Part shown: positions 35,670 to 44,865 of the stretch, in pieces
Layout: the number at the start of each line of letters is the position of its first letter
How positions within the stretch are numbered: position 1 is the first letter of the stretch
Assembly (NCBI RefSeq): GCF_002117915.1
Contig: NZ_BDJB01000016.1
Span: 1 to 58,002 of the forward strand
Direction: 5' to 3'
DNA length: 58,002 bases
Origin: Sphingomonas sp. TZW2008
GTDB taxonomy: Bacteria > Pseudomonadota > Alphaproteobacteria > Sphingomonadales > Sphingomonadaceae
Position numbers and translations under genes: made by a program
Notes under the pieces: model-generated
Seen by the model: only the letters and a program-made list of their open reading frames with translations
The model's database searches: none
Told to the model about the DNA's origin: nothing

Positions 35670-35841
35670 CTCGCAAACTCCCCCATCGCGTCTGTCGCGA
35701 CCCTTGGTTTCGGCTACTTGCCGAAAAGGGTAACGGTATCAATGGGTAAAGATTCGGAAGCAGATGTTTGCTGTTCCCGCGTGTGAACGACCAACACTGG
35801 TATCGTCACCGCTCGCGCGGCGCCCGCTCAAGCAACAGGCG

Positions 35842-37020
35842 CTACGCCTGATCGTCACCCATCAGCGTGGCGTACAGGCGTTCGTCCACCTTCTTGACGT
35901 CAAACCTCGCCTCGGCGATCGATCGGCTCTCGCGGCCCATCGGAACGGCAAGGTCGGGGTCGGTGCAAAAGCGGCGCATCGCGTCCGCCAGGCTTTGTGC
36001 GTCGCGCGCGGTCACGAAGAAACCATTGACGCCAGGGACCACCGTCTCGCGGCATCCCGGTACGTCCGATGTGACAACCGCGCGGCCCATCGCCATCGCC
36101 TCCTGCGTGCTGCGCGGCACGCCTTCGCGGTAGGAGGGGAGAACATAGACGCGCGTTTCCGCGATCGCGGCGCGCACGTCGGGCAGCTCGCCCGACCATT
36201 CCACCGCGCCCGTGGCGGCAAAGCCGCGCATCTGATCGGCGGAAATTCCGCCGGGACTGGGGTCGAGCCCGCCGACCAGGCGAAAGCGCGCCTCGGGGAA
36301 CTCGCGCTTCAGCACGCCGGCCGCTTCGACGAATTCGAGCACGCCCTTTTCCCGTAGCATGCGCGCGATCAGCAGAAACGAGGGCGGGCCGCCCGGCACG
36401 GGGGTGTCGGCGAATTCGTCGAGATCCACGCCGATGCCACCAAGCAGCATGGTGCGGTCCTGCGCAACGATCCGCCGCTCGACGAATTCCGCGCGGTCAT
36501 CCGGGTTGAGGAAGATGACACGATGCGCGCGTGCGAACGATGCGCGCAGCAAGGATATGGCCAGGGTTCGCGATGCCCGCTTGGCCAGCCCGTCGGGGCC
36601 GCTCGAGATGAACAGATAGCCAAGGCCCTCCACCATGCCGATGCGACGCGGCACGCGCGCCAAGGCTGCGGCGAGCCCGCCATAGATATTGGGCTTGATG
36701 AAAAACGTCAGGCTGACGTCGGGCTTTTCACGCCGGAACCAGCGCGTCAGATCGCGCAGCGTGCGCAGATCGGACAGCGGGTTCTGCCCGGCACGGTCGA
36801 TATGATAGGTGTGGGCGGTAACGCCCATGTCTTTCAGGTGCTGCGCCTGCTCGGCGTCATATTCGGGGGCTAGCACATGAACATCGTGCCCGCGCCGAAC
36901 CAGCAATTCGAGCAGGTGCCCACGAAACCGGATCAACGTATTCGCGGCGTTCGACATCACCGTTATTTTGCGTGAGCCGTTCGGCCCCCGGCGCTGCTTC
37001 GCACTGTTCAGCATTAACAA
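35842..37020 (-). CDS. Glycosyltransferase family 4, PglA-like
   Basis: A 392-residue GT-B enzyme, ATG 37020 or 37014. The N-terminal domain has NAANTLIRFRGHLLELLVRR (near 25) and the HTYHIDRAGQNPLSDLRTLR stretch (near 90) typical of enzymes that add GalNAc-type sugars to undecaprenyl-linked acceptors (PglA/WbnH-like). FFIKPNIYGGLAAALARVPR and GLGYLF are also kept. The donor domain has SFLLIARMLREKGVLEFVEA, VYVLPSYREGVPRSTQEAMA and MGRAVVTSDVPGCRETV, with the EGVPRSTQEAMAMG nucleotide-sugar motif complete. It reads leftward, divergent from the ligase-family gene, so it has its own promoter within 37021-37147. Confidence 0.88.
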   Translation of the reverse strand: MLMLNSAKQRRGPNGSRKITVMSNAANTLIRFRGHLLELLVRRGHDVHVLAPEYDAEQAQHLKDMGVTAHTYHIDRAGQNPLSDLRTLRDLTRWFRREKPDVSLTFFIKPNIYGGLAAALARVPRRIGMVEGLGYLFISSGPDGLAKRASRTLAISLLRASFARAHRVIFLNPDDRAEFVERRIVAQDRTMLLGGIGVDLDEFADTPVPGGPPSFLLIARMLREKGVLEFVEAAGVLKREFPEARFRLVGGLDPSPGGISADQMRGFAATGAVEWSGELPDVRAAIAETRVYVLPSYREGVPRSTQEAMAMGRAVVTSDVPGCRETVVPGVNGFFVTARDAQSLADAMRRFCTDPDLAVPMGRESRSIAEARFDVKKVDERLYATLMGDDQA

Positions 37021-37147
37021 CTAACCCGTATGATATGCGTCGAGCCCGATCAGATGGGCAGGCGCGCTAGACAAGGCCCCTGGCCAGGTCAACGGCTCGC
37101 CCCGCTTCGGCTTTCGCCCGTCGGCCTGCTCGTCTATCAGGGCTGTT

Positions 37148-38554
37148 ATGTCGGTCCGTTCCCCCTCGGTCCCAAGGCCGGGCCTTGCCGTTGTGCTGTT
37201 CGCCATTCTTGCTGCCGGGCTGTGGTTGGCCGGCGGGGCGTCACGACCCGACGTGCTGGCTCAGCCGCTGATGCAGGGCATTTGTTGGCTGCTGCTGATC
37301 ACCCTTATTCTGGCTGGCCGGCCGCTGCGGCTCGGGGAGGCGCGGCCGTTGCTTTATCTCCTTGGTGCCATGCTGGTGCTTGCGTTGCTGCAGGCGGTGC
37401 CATTGCCGCCATCGTTATGGCTCGCATTGCCGGGACGCGCGCTGTTTGCAGAGGCGGCTGCGGCGTCTGGTCAGGCGCAGCCCTGGCGACCATGGGCGAT
37501 CGTGCCGAGTGGGGCGATTAATGCCGCCCTCTCGCTGATCGTGCCGATCACTGTTCTGCTGCTCCTGGCCGCAATGAAGGATGCCGAACGTCGTTGGCTT
37601 CCTGCCACCTTGCTCGCGCTGATCACGGCATCAATGCTGATTGGCCTGCTGCAATTCTCCGGCGCTTCCTTCAACAATCCCCTGGTGAACGACACGCCGG
37701 GGCAGGTGAGCGGGAGCTTTGCCAATCGTAATCACTTCGCGCTTTTTATGGCGATCGGCTGCCTCGTCGCACCGGCATGGGCCTATGCGGGGGGACGTCG
37801 GCCCGAATGGCGTGGGCCGACGGCACTAGGCCTGGTGCTGCTATTTGCGCTCACCATTCTGGCCAGTGGGTCGCGGGCGGGCATTCTGCTCGGCATTTTG
37901 GCACTCGGTTTTGCTGCACTCATCACCGGGCGATCGATCAGGCGGTCAATGAGCCATGCGCCGCGCTGGGTATTCCCTGCGTTGATCGTCGCGATTGTGA
38001 CGGTGCTGGCACTGTTTGTCGTATTGAGTATCTCGGCGGACCGGGCAGTGTCGATCAATCGGGCGCTGACGATGGATGCTGCCCAGGACATGCGCCGCCG
38101 CGGTCTGCCGACGGTTCTTTCGATGATCAGGACGTATTTTCCGATCGGCAGCGGTCTTGGTGGCTTTGATCCGCTGTTCCGCATCCATGAGCCGTTTGCG
38201 CTGTTAAAGCCGACCTATTTCAATCACGCGCACAATGATTTTCTTGAGATTGTGCTGGAAGCGGGCCTGCCTGGCGCATTGCTGCTGCTGGCCGCGATCG
38301 GATGGTGGGCATGGGCCAGCGTGAACGCGTGGCGGGCAGGTTCGCGCACGGACATGCTGCCCCGGCTCGGCTCAGCGATCATCCTATTGGTGCTGGCAGC
38401 CAGCGCCGTTGATTATCCGGCGCGCACCCCAATGATCATGGCAGTGCTTGTGATTGCGGCGACATGGCTCCATTCGGGGGCCGGCGCGGATGCGGGTGTT
38501 GGGGAAAGTCGCTCCCTTCGCTCGGCTTTACCGCGCAAAAGCCAGCATCTATAG
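37148..38554 (+). CDS. O-antigen ligase / polymerase family membrane protein
   Basis: A 468-residue protein with about twelve hydrophobic helices. VSGSFANRNHFALFMAIGCL (near 187) and the large periplasmic loop ending in YFNHAHNDFLEIVLEAGLPG (near 357) are the signature of the Wzy_C (PF04932) family. The Arg in ASGSRAGILLGILAL is the usual charged residue of the membrane part. Members either ligate glycans to an acceptor or polymerise repeat units. Here, in front of a Wza/Wzc pair, polymerase is as likely as ligase, and it competes with the EpsG-like product for that job. It opens the rightward export operon 37148-43104. Confidence 0.85.
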   Translation: MSVRSPSVPRPGLAVVLFAILAAGLWLAGGASRPDVLAQPLMQGICWLLLITLILAGRPLRLGEARPLLYLLGAMLVLALLQAVPLPPSLWLALPGRALFAEAAAASGQAQPWRPWAIVPSGAINAALSLIVPITVLLLLAAMKDAERRWLPATLLALITASMLIGLLQFSGASFNNPLVNDTPGQVSGSFANRNHFALFMAIGCLVAPAWAYAGGRRPEWRGPTALGLVLLFALTILASGSRAGILLGILALGFAALITGRSIRRSMSHAPRWVFPALIVAIVTVLALFVVLSISADRAVSINRALTMDAAQDMRRRGLPTVLSMIRTYFPIGSGLGGFDPLFRIHEPFALLKPTYFNHAHNDFLEIVLEAGLPGALLLLAAIGWWAWASVNAWRAGSRTDMLPRLGSAIILLVLAASAVDYPARTPMIMAVLVIAATWLHSGAGADAGVGESRSLRSALPRKSQHL

Positions 38555-38592
38555 CCAGGCAGCCCCTTTGTCGGTCTGGACACCCCACACGC

Positions 38593-39303
38593 ATGCGTAA
38601 ATTTTGTGCCGTTTTGTTGATGGCCGTTGTCTTGTCTGCCTGCGGCGGACGCGAGCCATTGCGTTCGTCGTCGCAGCTTACCGTGGTCCAGAACGAGGCA
38701 ACGCTGCCAGCGCCGGATCGTAATGATCTGACCGCCGCCGATCGACCGTCGCTGATCGGGCCGCTCGATACGATCCAAGTCGATGTGTTCAACGTGCCCG
38801 ACCTCAGCCGTGAAATGCAGGTCGATTCCAGCGGGCGCATTTCCATGCCGTTGATCGGCACGATTGATGCACGCGGTAAGACCGCGAGCGAGCTGGCAAG
38901 CGCAGTGGAAGCCGCGTTGCGCGGCCGCTACGTCCGCAACCCGGACGTTACCGTAAACATTAAGAGCTCGGTTAGCCAAGTCGTTACTATTGATGGCCAA
39001 GTGATCGAGCCCGGACTTTACCCAGTTACCAACCAGATGACGCTCTTGCGCGCAATCGCCTCGGCCAAGGGGCTGGCTGAATTCGCCAAGCAAGACGATG
39101 TTGTTATTCTGCGCACCGTGAACGGCAAAAAGATGGCCGGGCTTTATAATATTGACGCTATTCGCCGCGGGAATTACAATGATCCGCCAATCTATGCCAA
39201 TGATGTAGTTGTTGTCGGTGATTCTCCGCAGCGTCGTTTGTTCCGTGATTTCGTGTCGCTTGCGCCACTGCTTGCCGCGCCGCTGATCGCGATTGTAAAT
39301 TGA
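38593..39303 (+). CDS. Polysaccharide export lipoprotein (Wza family)
   Basis: A 236-residue lipoprotein; ATG 38593 gives signal peptide MRKFCAVLLMAVVLSAC with lipobox LSAC (Cys17). The frame extends upstream, but those residues overlap the previous gene. The Poly_export domain is clear (about 55-130: GPLDTIQVDVFNVPDLSREM, then DARGKTASELASAVEAALRG, RYVRNPDVTVNI), followed by a SLBB-like beta-grasp (VTIDGQVIEPGLYPVTNQMT). It is shorter than E. coli Wza and lacks a long C-terminal helix, though LFRDFVSLAPLLAAPLIAIV at the end could contact the outer membrane. It forms the periplasmic and outer-membrane export channel with the Wzc-like protein that follows. Confidence 0.93.
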   Translation: MRKFCAVLLMAVVLSACGGREPLRSSSQLTVVQNEATLPAPDRNDLTAADRPSLIGPLDTIQVDVFNVPDLSREMQVDSSGRISMPLIGTIDARGKTASELASAVEAALRGRYVRNPDVTVNIKSSVSQVVTIDGQVIEPGLYPVTNQMTLLRAIASAKGLAEFAKQDDVVILRTVNGKKMAGLYNIDAIRRGNYNDPPIYANDVVVVGDSPQRRLFRDFVSLAPLLAAPLIAIVN

Positions 39304-39317
39304 GATTGGCTGCCGAC

Positions 39318-41534
39318 ATGAACTTGCTTTCGCCCCAACCGCGTGGTGGCATTTCTGCTGGTGGTGCCACGCCGGTTAACGGATCAGGCGTTGTGACCGA
39401 GTCGATGCCGATCCTGCGCCAATACCTGCGGATCGCCCTGCGCCGACGTTATGTCATCATCGGTTCAGTAGTGGCCTGCGTTCTCTTGGGGCTGATCATC
39501 ACACTGCTGATGACGCCCAAATATACGGCGACCTCTACCATCGAAATCTCGCGTGAAGCGGATAAGGTCACAAACTTTCAAGGGGTAGAACGCGAAGCGA
39601 GCGTCGCGGATCAGGAGTTTTACCAGACGCAATATGGGCTGCTCCGGTCGCGCTCGCTGTCAGAGCGGGTAGCCGCGCAGCTGCGGCTGGTCGATAGTCC
39701 TGAATTCTTTGCCATGTTCGGCAAGTCGAGCGATCAGCCAGCGTTTCAGCAGGTCAATGGCCGCTATCCTGCTGCTGGCCGCGCAGCGCGTCAGCGTGCC
39801 GCGGGTGAAGTCCTTCTGAAGAACCTTGGTGTTGACCCAACACGCCTCTCGCGCTTGGTCGATATCCGCTTCACGAGCCCTGATGCGGCATTTTCGGCCA
39901 AGGTTGCCAATGCTTGGGCCGAGAATTTCATCCAGACCAATCTAGAACGCAAGGTGCAGGCCACGTCCTATGGCCGCGATCTGCTTCAGCGTCAGCTTGC
40001 CGAATATAAGAATCGCCTCGATGAATCGCAGCGTCAGCTTGTCGGTTATGCTTCTGCCCAGCAGATCATTAACCTTCCTTCGCAAACGACTGGGGACAAC
40101 CGTACTACGTCCGAACGGTCGATCGTTGCTGATGACCTTGCCGCGTTGAATGCCTCGCTGTCGCAGGCAACCGCAGACCGTATCCAGGCCGAGGCGCGTT
40201 ATCAGCAGGCGGGGCGCAGCGGTGCGTCAACCGAGGCGTTGCGTAATGTTGCCATCAACAACCTGCGCCAACGCCGCGCAGAGTTGGCGGCGGAATATCA
40301 GCAACTGATGGTTCGTTTCGAACCAGGCTATCCTGCCGCCCAAGCTATCCAGTCACAGATTAACCAGCTTGATCGGTCAATCGCGCGCGAGGAAGGCCGA
40401 GTTTCTGGATCGCTTCAGGCGGATTATCGCGAGGCGGTGGAGCGCGAACGTGCACTGCAGAGCAAGGTCAACCAGCTGAAAGAGAGCTATCTCGATCTGC
40501 GGCGACGCTCGATCCAATATAATATCTATCAGCAGGAAGTGGACACGAACCGCGCCCTGTATGATGGCCTGCTCCAGCGCTTCAAGGAAATCGGGGTTGC
40601 GGGCGGTGTAGGCGTCAACAATGTGTCGATTGTTGATCCGGCCGACGCGCCGCAAAAGCCGTCGAGCCCTCGGCTCCTTCTCAATCTCGCCGCGGCCATT
40701 CTTGCCGGGCTTGTTCTTGGCACGGCGCTGGCCTTAGGGCTTGAGCAGATCGACGAGGCGATCGCGGACCCGGCCGAGGTTGAACGGCGCCTCGGTCTGC
40801 CGCTACTTGGCTCGGTACCCAAGGTGGAGGGGGCAACGCCCAAGGAAGCGTTGCAGGATCGCAAATCCGAACTGGTCGACGCCTATCTTGCGGTGCAGAC
40901 CAACCTGGCATTCACGACGCAACACGGTGTGCCACGCTCCTTTGCGGTGACATCGACGCGACCTGCGGAGGGCAAGTCAACCACCGCCCTTGCGCTCGCC
41001 ACCATGCTCGCGCGTGCACAACGTCGGGTCATCCTGGTCGATGGTGACATGCGCTCGCCGTCGGTGCATCACCTAGGCGGCGTTGATCATGATCGCGGCC
41101 TCAGCAACTTCCTGTCCGGCGAGAATGACATCGCCTCTTTGACCTTCCAGATGAAGGATCTTGGCCTGACCGCGATGTCGGCTGGCCCGATTCCGCCAAA
41201 TGCGGCGGAGCTACTGACCGGCAATCGATTGTCGCTGTTGATAGAGCAGTTGCTGCAAAACTTTGACCACGTGGTGATCGATTCACCGCCGGTCATGGGC
41301 CTTGCCGATGCGCCGCTGATCGCAAGTCAGGTTGAAGGTGTCATCTATGCCGTCGAATCCCACGGCATTCGTGCAACGCTGGTGAAAACCGCTCTGAGTC
41401 GGCTTACCAGTGCAAACGCGCATGTTCTGGGCGGCGTTCTGACAAAGTTCGAGGCGCGCAAGGCAAATCTCGGCTATGGCTATGAATATGGCTATGGCTA
41501 CGGCCGGGAACGCGGCAACGAGGCGGCCGGTTAA
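39318..41534 (+). CDS. Wzc-type co-polymerase with bacterial tyrosine kinase domain
   Basis: A 738-residue inner-membrane protein. I took ATG 39318; an upstream TTG (39300) overlaps the wza stop. A Wzz-type transmembrane helix follows LRIALRRRYVIIGSVVACVL (near 35), then a long periplasmic coiled-coil region (about 70-440, rich in Gln, Arg and Leu) and a second helix near 455-475 (LAAAILAGLVLGTALALGLE). The cytoplasmic kinase has Walker A TRPAEGKSTTALALAT (near 545), A' VILVDGDMRSPS (near 575) and Walker B HVVIDSPPVMG (near 650). The C-terminus is a Tyr cluster, GYGYEYGYGYGRERGNEAAG, whose phosphorylation normally controls chain length and export. One polypeptide holds both parts, as in proteobacterial Wzc. 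Confidence 0.94.
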   Translation: MNLLSPQPRGGISAGGATPVNGSGVVTESMPILRQYLRIALRRRYVIIGSVVACVLLGLIITLLMTPKYTATSTIEISREADKVTNFQGVEREASVADQEFYQTQYGLLRSRSLSERVAAQLRLVDSPEFFAMFGKSSDQPAFQQVNGRYPAAGRAARQRAAGEVLLKNLGVDPTRLSRLVDIRFTSPDAAFSAKVANAWAENFIQTNLERKVQATSYGRDLLQRQLAEYKNRLDESQRQLVGYASAQQIINLPSQTTGDNRTTSERSIVADDLAALNASLSQATADRIQAEARYQQAGRSGASTEALRNVAINNLRQRRAELAAEYQQLMVRFEPGYPAAQAIQSQINQLDRSIAREEGRVSGSLQADYREAVERERALQSKVNQLKESYLDLRRRSIQYNIYQQEVDTNRALYDGLLQRFKEIGVAGGVGVNNVSIVDPADAPQKPSSPRLLLNLAAAILAGLVLGTALALGLEQIDEAIADPAEVERRLGLPLLGSVPKVEGATPKEALQDRKSELVDAYLAVQTNLAFTTQHGVPRSFAVTSTRPAEGKSTTALALATMLARAQRRVILVDGDMRSPSVHHLGGVDHDRGLSNFLSGENDIASLTFQMKDLGLTAMSAGPIPPNAAELLTGNRLSLLIEQLLQNFDHVVIDSPPVMGLADAPLIASQVEGVIYAVESHGIRATLVKTALSRLTSANAHVLGGVLTKFEARKANLGYGYEYGYGYGRERGNEAAG

Positions 41535-41537
41535 GCC

Positions 41538-42767
41538 ATGGCTGGGCGTCGGTCAGCCGGACGTCGCACACCGGCACAATGGGTCGTGCACGGTGGCCTG
41601 GCGCTAATGACGGCGGTGCTTGGCTACGTTGGCACCAGCCACAGCATGGCATTTGTCACGCAAAAGACCCGTCCGGCACTTGCCCATCGACAGGCACCTG
41701 GCAACGGGATGATTACCGCAGAACTGGTAGAAAAGCGGTATATCGACGATCAGGCGAAGGCTGCGCAACCGGCCATTGCCCGGCTAGCTCGGCAAGCGCT
41801 GCAGCAGGATCCGACAACGGTTAAGGCTGTCGCAGCTTTGGGATTTCAGGCGCAGGAGCGTGGCAATGTCCCAGGCGCTCGTCGCCTGTTCGCCTATGCA
41901 GATCGTTTGTCACGTCGGCATATTTTGACGCGTTTGTGGGCAATCGAGGACGCTGTGGCGCGGAACGACGTGCCAAGCGTGCTTCGCCAATATGATGTTG
42001 CGTTGCGCACGTCCAAGAAGACGCCCGATATCCTGTTTCCGCCGCTCGCAAACGCAATTTCCGATGCGACAGTGCGCGATGGCGCAGTTGCGACGCTCGC
42101 GCGCAAGCCGATCTGGGCACCTGCTTTTGTGGCGTACGTCGCAGCCAGTGGTAATGATCCAAAGGCCGTTGCTGATCTACTGCGTCGGATCAACCATCTT
42201 GGCGTAACGGTAACACCTGAAGCCACAGCTGTTGTCATTAATCGGCTGATCGGTAGTGGGTCAATCGCGGCAGCATGGCAATATTATGCAGCCATGCGCC
42301 CCAATGCCGATCGGGGTCGCTCGCGCGATCCGCAATTCACGGCCAATCTCGATCACCCATCGTTATTCGACTGGGTAACGGCGAATGAAAGCGGCATGTC
42401 CACGTCAATACAGCGTGGCACAAAGGGCGGGGTATTCGATTTCGCTGTATCGTCGGGCAACGGCGGCATGCTGCTTCAGCAACTCCAGTTGTTGCTGCCT
42501 GGCACTTATCGATTGACCGGTCACAGCAGCGGAATTGAACAACCGGACAGCGCCTTGCCCTATTGGGTGCTGAGCTGCCCGGGACGTCGCGAACTAGGTC
42601 GGGTGATCATACCCTCTTCACGCCGGAATAACGGCACGTTCACCGGGCAGTTCGTTGTGCCAGCGGGCTGTTCACCGCAAACATTGGCCTTAGTTGCGCG
42701 GCCTTCCTATCAGATTTCGGGCGTGTCGGGTCAGATCAATCAAGTCCAGCTTGTACCATTGCAGTGA
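41538..42767 (+). CDS. Exopolysaccharide-locus accessory protein with helical repeats
   Basis: A 409-residue protein that starts three bases after the wzc stop. Residues about 15-35 form an uncleaved signal or anchor helix (WVVHGGLALMTAVLGYVGTS). Residues about 65-270 are alpha-helical and look TPR-like (PAIARLARQALQQDPTTVKA, then ARRLFAYADRLSRRHILTRL). The last 130 residues are a beta-rich domain (GTKGGVFDFAVSSGNGGMLL, then LLPGTYRLTGHSSGIEQPD) with two Cys residues that could pair (LSCPG and AGCSP). Proteins of this plan follow wzc in several sphingomonad exopolysaccharide loci but have no assigned role; a periplasmic scaffold in export is an inference. Confidence 0.75.
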   Translation: MAGRRSAGRRTPAQWVVHGGLALMTAVLGYVGTSHSMAFVTQKTRPALAHRQAPGNGMITAELVEKRYIDDQAKAAQPAIARLARQALQQDPTTVKAVAALGFQAQERGNVPGARRLFAYADRLSRRHILTRLWAIEDAVARNDVPSVLRQYDVALRTSKKTPDILFPPLANAISDATVRDGAVATLARKPIWAPAFVAYVAASGNDPKAVADLLRRINHLGVTVTPEATAVVINRLIGSGSIAAAWQYYAAMRPNADRGRSRDPQFTANLDHPSLFDWVTANESGMSTSIQRGTKGGVFDFAVSSGNGGMLLQQLQLLLPGTYRLTGHSSGIEQPDSALPYWVLSCPGRRELGRVIIPSSRRNNGTFTGQFVVPAGCSPQTLALVARPSYQISGVSGQINQVQLVPLQ

Positions 42768-42789
42768 TTGGACGCAAAGAGGAACGAGA

Positions 42790-43104
42790 GTGCAATTATA
42801 CATGCCGACGCTGATCGGGCTGGCTTTGCTGCTTGCAACATCAGCGGGTGCCCAGGTTCGCGATGACCAGAATGGCGGCACCGCCCGTATAGGAAGCGGC
42901 CAGATCGGGGTACGCCAGACCCGCGATGATGCGCCATCGAGCATTCAGCCCACAGGCCGCATCCAAAGCCGCGTTGCCAATCGAGTCCAATCCCGCATCC
43001 GCAACCGGATCGATCGCTACTATAATCCTCGCGCGAACGCGATTTCACCATTCGCGGTCGCTGACGGCCAGGCACGCACAGCGGGCACACGACCGCGGCC
43101 GTGA
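42790..43104 (+). CDS. Small secreted protein, unknown
   Basis: A 104-residue protein starting at GTG 42790, with AGGAACGAG just upstream; the frame reaches further up but loses the signal peptide. Residues 1-22 (MQLYMPTLIGLALLLATSAG) are a signal peptide, probably cut after AGA or AQ. The mature part is polar and basic, with a heptad-like stretch IQSRVANRVQSRIRNRIDRY and no Cys. It follows the helical-repeat protein by 22 bases and is the last gene of the export operon. No family recognised; a periplasmic or secreted role near the export channel is an inference. Confidence 0.68.
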   Translation: MQLYMPTLIGLALLLATSAGAQVRDDQNGGTARIGSGQIGVRQTRDDAPSSIQPTGRIQSRVANRVQSRIRNRIDRYYNPRANAISPFAVADGQARTAGTRPRP

Positions 43105-43231
43105 CTCACAAACCAGTGAATAAGGCATAACCTGCATGTGATAATGTCCTTTATCAAACCAAATCATGCGTTGCGCGTCTGAGGGCGTTGCAACCCGCGA
43201 TGATGGCGCTTTTGGCATACCGGTTTACTTA

Positions 43232-43980
43232 TCAATCCTCATCGTCCGCGAACGAGTAGTAACGCGACAATCGGCGCACCGGATCGTACTTCGACGCGGC
43301 ATGCAATCGCCGGCGGATGAGGATCCCGTGCTGCTCGAGATACGCTTCAGCCCGCCCGCGAAGCTCGCGCGAGACGGCGAGGTTGGATGGGCCATGCAGC
43401 CCCTGCAAGCTCCACCTCCCAGGATCACGCTGAAGATGCACAACCGCGCGGTCATGTCCTTCAAGCTCAAAGATCCCGAATGCGCACAGGTTGTCGAGCA
43501 CGTCAGCGATGTAGACGCGCGCACAGTTGCGAAATTGGTGAGCGACATCACGCAGTTCTTGGCCAGAACTGATTGGCAGGTACGTCGCGCAGCCGGGGAT
43601 CGGATGCGCGGAAAAGACGTCTTGAGCGACCAAGCCTCGCCACTTCGCGCAACTGGCGCTTGTGGGTCTCGAACGCGGTAATCATCGCCGCCCGATCGGG
43701 GCCGCGTGCGGAGATCAGGTCGATGAACAACTTGAGATCGCGGGCGTCCCGCAGGCTGACAATACGATCCACAAGGCCTTAGGCGCCGAGCATCGGCAGG
43801 AAGCGCTCGGGCCGCCCTGAGCTTGGCCAGGAAAACGATGGAGAGCCGTTCGATCAGGCGGCGAAGCGAACCATCGGATGCGTTGAGCAGCGCCTGGAGG
43901 TAGCTGTAATAGCGCCTCGGCTGAACCGCCGTGTCGGTTCGCGCCAACGCACCACGCCTGCCCGAAGGCACCTGACCGAA
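43232..43980 (-). pseudogene. Frameshifted gene remnant, possibly PcfJ-like
   Basis: Three pieces in different minus-strand frames read like one degraded protein: RRYYSYLQALLNASDGSLRR, then LIERLSIVFLAKLRAARALP (about 43810-43930); DRIVSLRDARDLKLFIDLIS, then ARGPDRAAMITAFETHKRQL (about 43650-43772); and PISSGQELRDVAHQFRNCAR, then VYIADVLDNLCAFGIFELEG, to the stop at 43232. At least two frameshifts separate them. The last piece has the NCxxxYxxxV...V.L..D.GRW...G..N arrangement of PcfJ-like proteins, so that family is a weak guess. The decayed state and its place at the cargo edge suggest an old mobile-element junction. Confidence 0.6.
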
Positions 43981-44280
43981 CGCTGCTTTGAGGATGACAT
44001 CGTGGTCTGCATGACGAAGCAGCCATGCTGCCCGGAACTACGGAAATCAGAACAAGGACGGTCGACGGAGTTTCAACTCGCTACTATTTTTCAGTCCTGC
44101 GATGGTGGCCAGACCATGACCAGGCGTCCCGTCTACACGATGTCTTTCAAGCTTGGTCGATAACCCGCCGACCGTCTGCTCAAAGAACTATGCGAGGCTG
44201 GTGGGAAGTATGCGCGCGTTCTCACGCCGCAGCTGGTTCTAATCACCGTCGACAGCGAGCTTTCCGTCGACCCGGAATAA
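43981..44280. other. Degenerate stretch, possible second gene remnant
   Basis: Plus-strand frame 44060-44280 reads TMTRRPVYTMSFKLGR, a stop, then PADRLLKELCEAGGKYARVL and ends TVDSELSVDPE. It looks protein-like but has an internal stop and no start. Not identified. Confidence 0.3.
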
Positions 44281-44865
44281 TCACCCTGTCCGCGCCGCCT
44301 TCTCCACTCTTTGAATTGCGGCGCGGGACACGCTGTACTGCTTTGCCAACACCCCTAAGGAAGTACCCGCTGCACGAGCGGCCAGGATCTCCTTCCTTTG
44401 TTCGGGGTTGAGGGACGGCCGACGGCCGAGCACTTTTCCTTCGGACTTGGCACGCGCCAATCCCGCCTGCGTACGCTCAATCAGCAGATCGCGCTCCATC
44501 TCGCCGACCGCCGCAATCACGGTCATCGTCATACGGCCAGCGGCACTGGTCAGGTCCAGCCCGCCCAATGCGAGGCAGTGTACGCCAACACCGATTGTCG
44601 CTAGCGCGTCAACTGTGGTCCTGACATCGGACGCATTGCGTCCGAGACGATCAAGCTTTGTAACCGCGATGCGATCCCCGTCCTCAAGCCGGTCGACCAG
44701 CCGCCGGAACTCGGGCCTTTCGAATGCGGCTACGGCGCCAGAAATCGTTTCCGAGACAATCCGTCGCTTGTCGATCGCGAAGCCCGCGGCCTCGAACTCG
44801 AGGCGCTGGTTTTCAGCGGTGAGATCAGATCGAGAAACGCGGAGATAACCAAATGTTCGACCCAG
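44281..44865 (-). CDS. Serine recombinase (resolvase/invertase), start probably CTG
   Basis: About 194 residues, complete except for a normal start codon. The N-terminal catalytic domain reads FGYLRVSRSDLTAENQRLEF with the active Ser in RVS. AVTKLDRLGRNASDV, GVHCLALGG and the arm helix AAVGEMERDLLIERTQAGLA follow. A C-terminal Hin-type helix-turn-helix lies in NPEQRKEILAARAAGTSLGV and AKQYSVSRAAIQRVEKA. The frame has no ATG, GTG or TTG before the catalytic Ser. CTG at 44865-44863 sits 5 bases after GGGAGG on the minus strand, which fits a rare start, or an ATG that mutated. The likely res site lies just upstream. It may resolve plasmid dimers or be left from a Tn3-type element. Confidence 0.8.
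   Translation of the reverse strand: MGRTFGYLRVSRSDLTAENQRLEFEAAGFAIDKRRIVSETISGAVAAFERPEFRRLVDRLEDGDRIAVTKLDRLGRNASDVRTTVDALATIGVGVHCLALGGLDLTSAAGRMTMTVIAAVGEMERDLLIERTQAGLARAKSEGKVLGRRPSLNPEQRKEILAARAAGTSLGVLAKQYSVSRAAIQRVEKAARTG

Noticed and set aside
44025..44411. A 128-residue plus-strand gene between the pseudogene and the recombinase
   Set aside because: It overlaps the C-terminal part of the recombinase, has no start signal, and a more protein-like frame in the same stretch contains a stop. It is treated as degenerate DNA.
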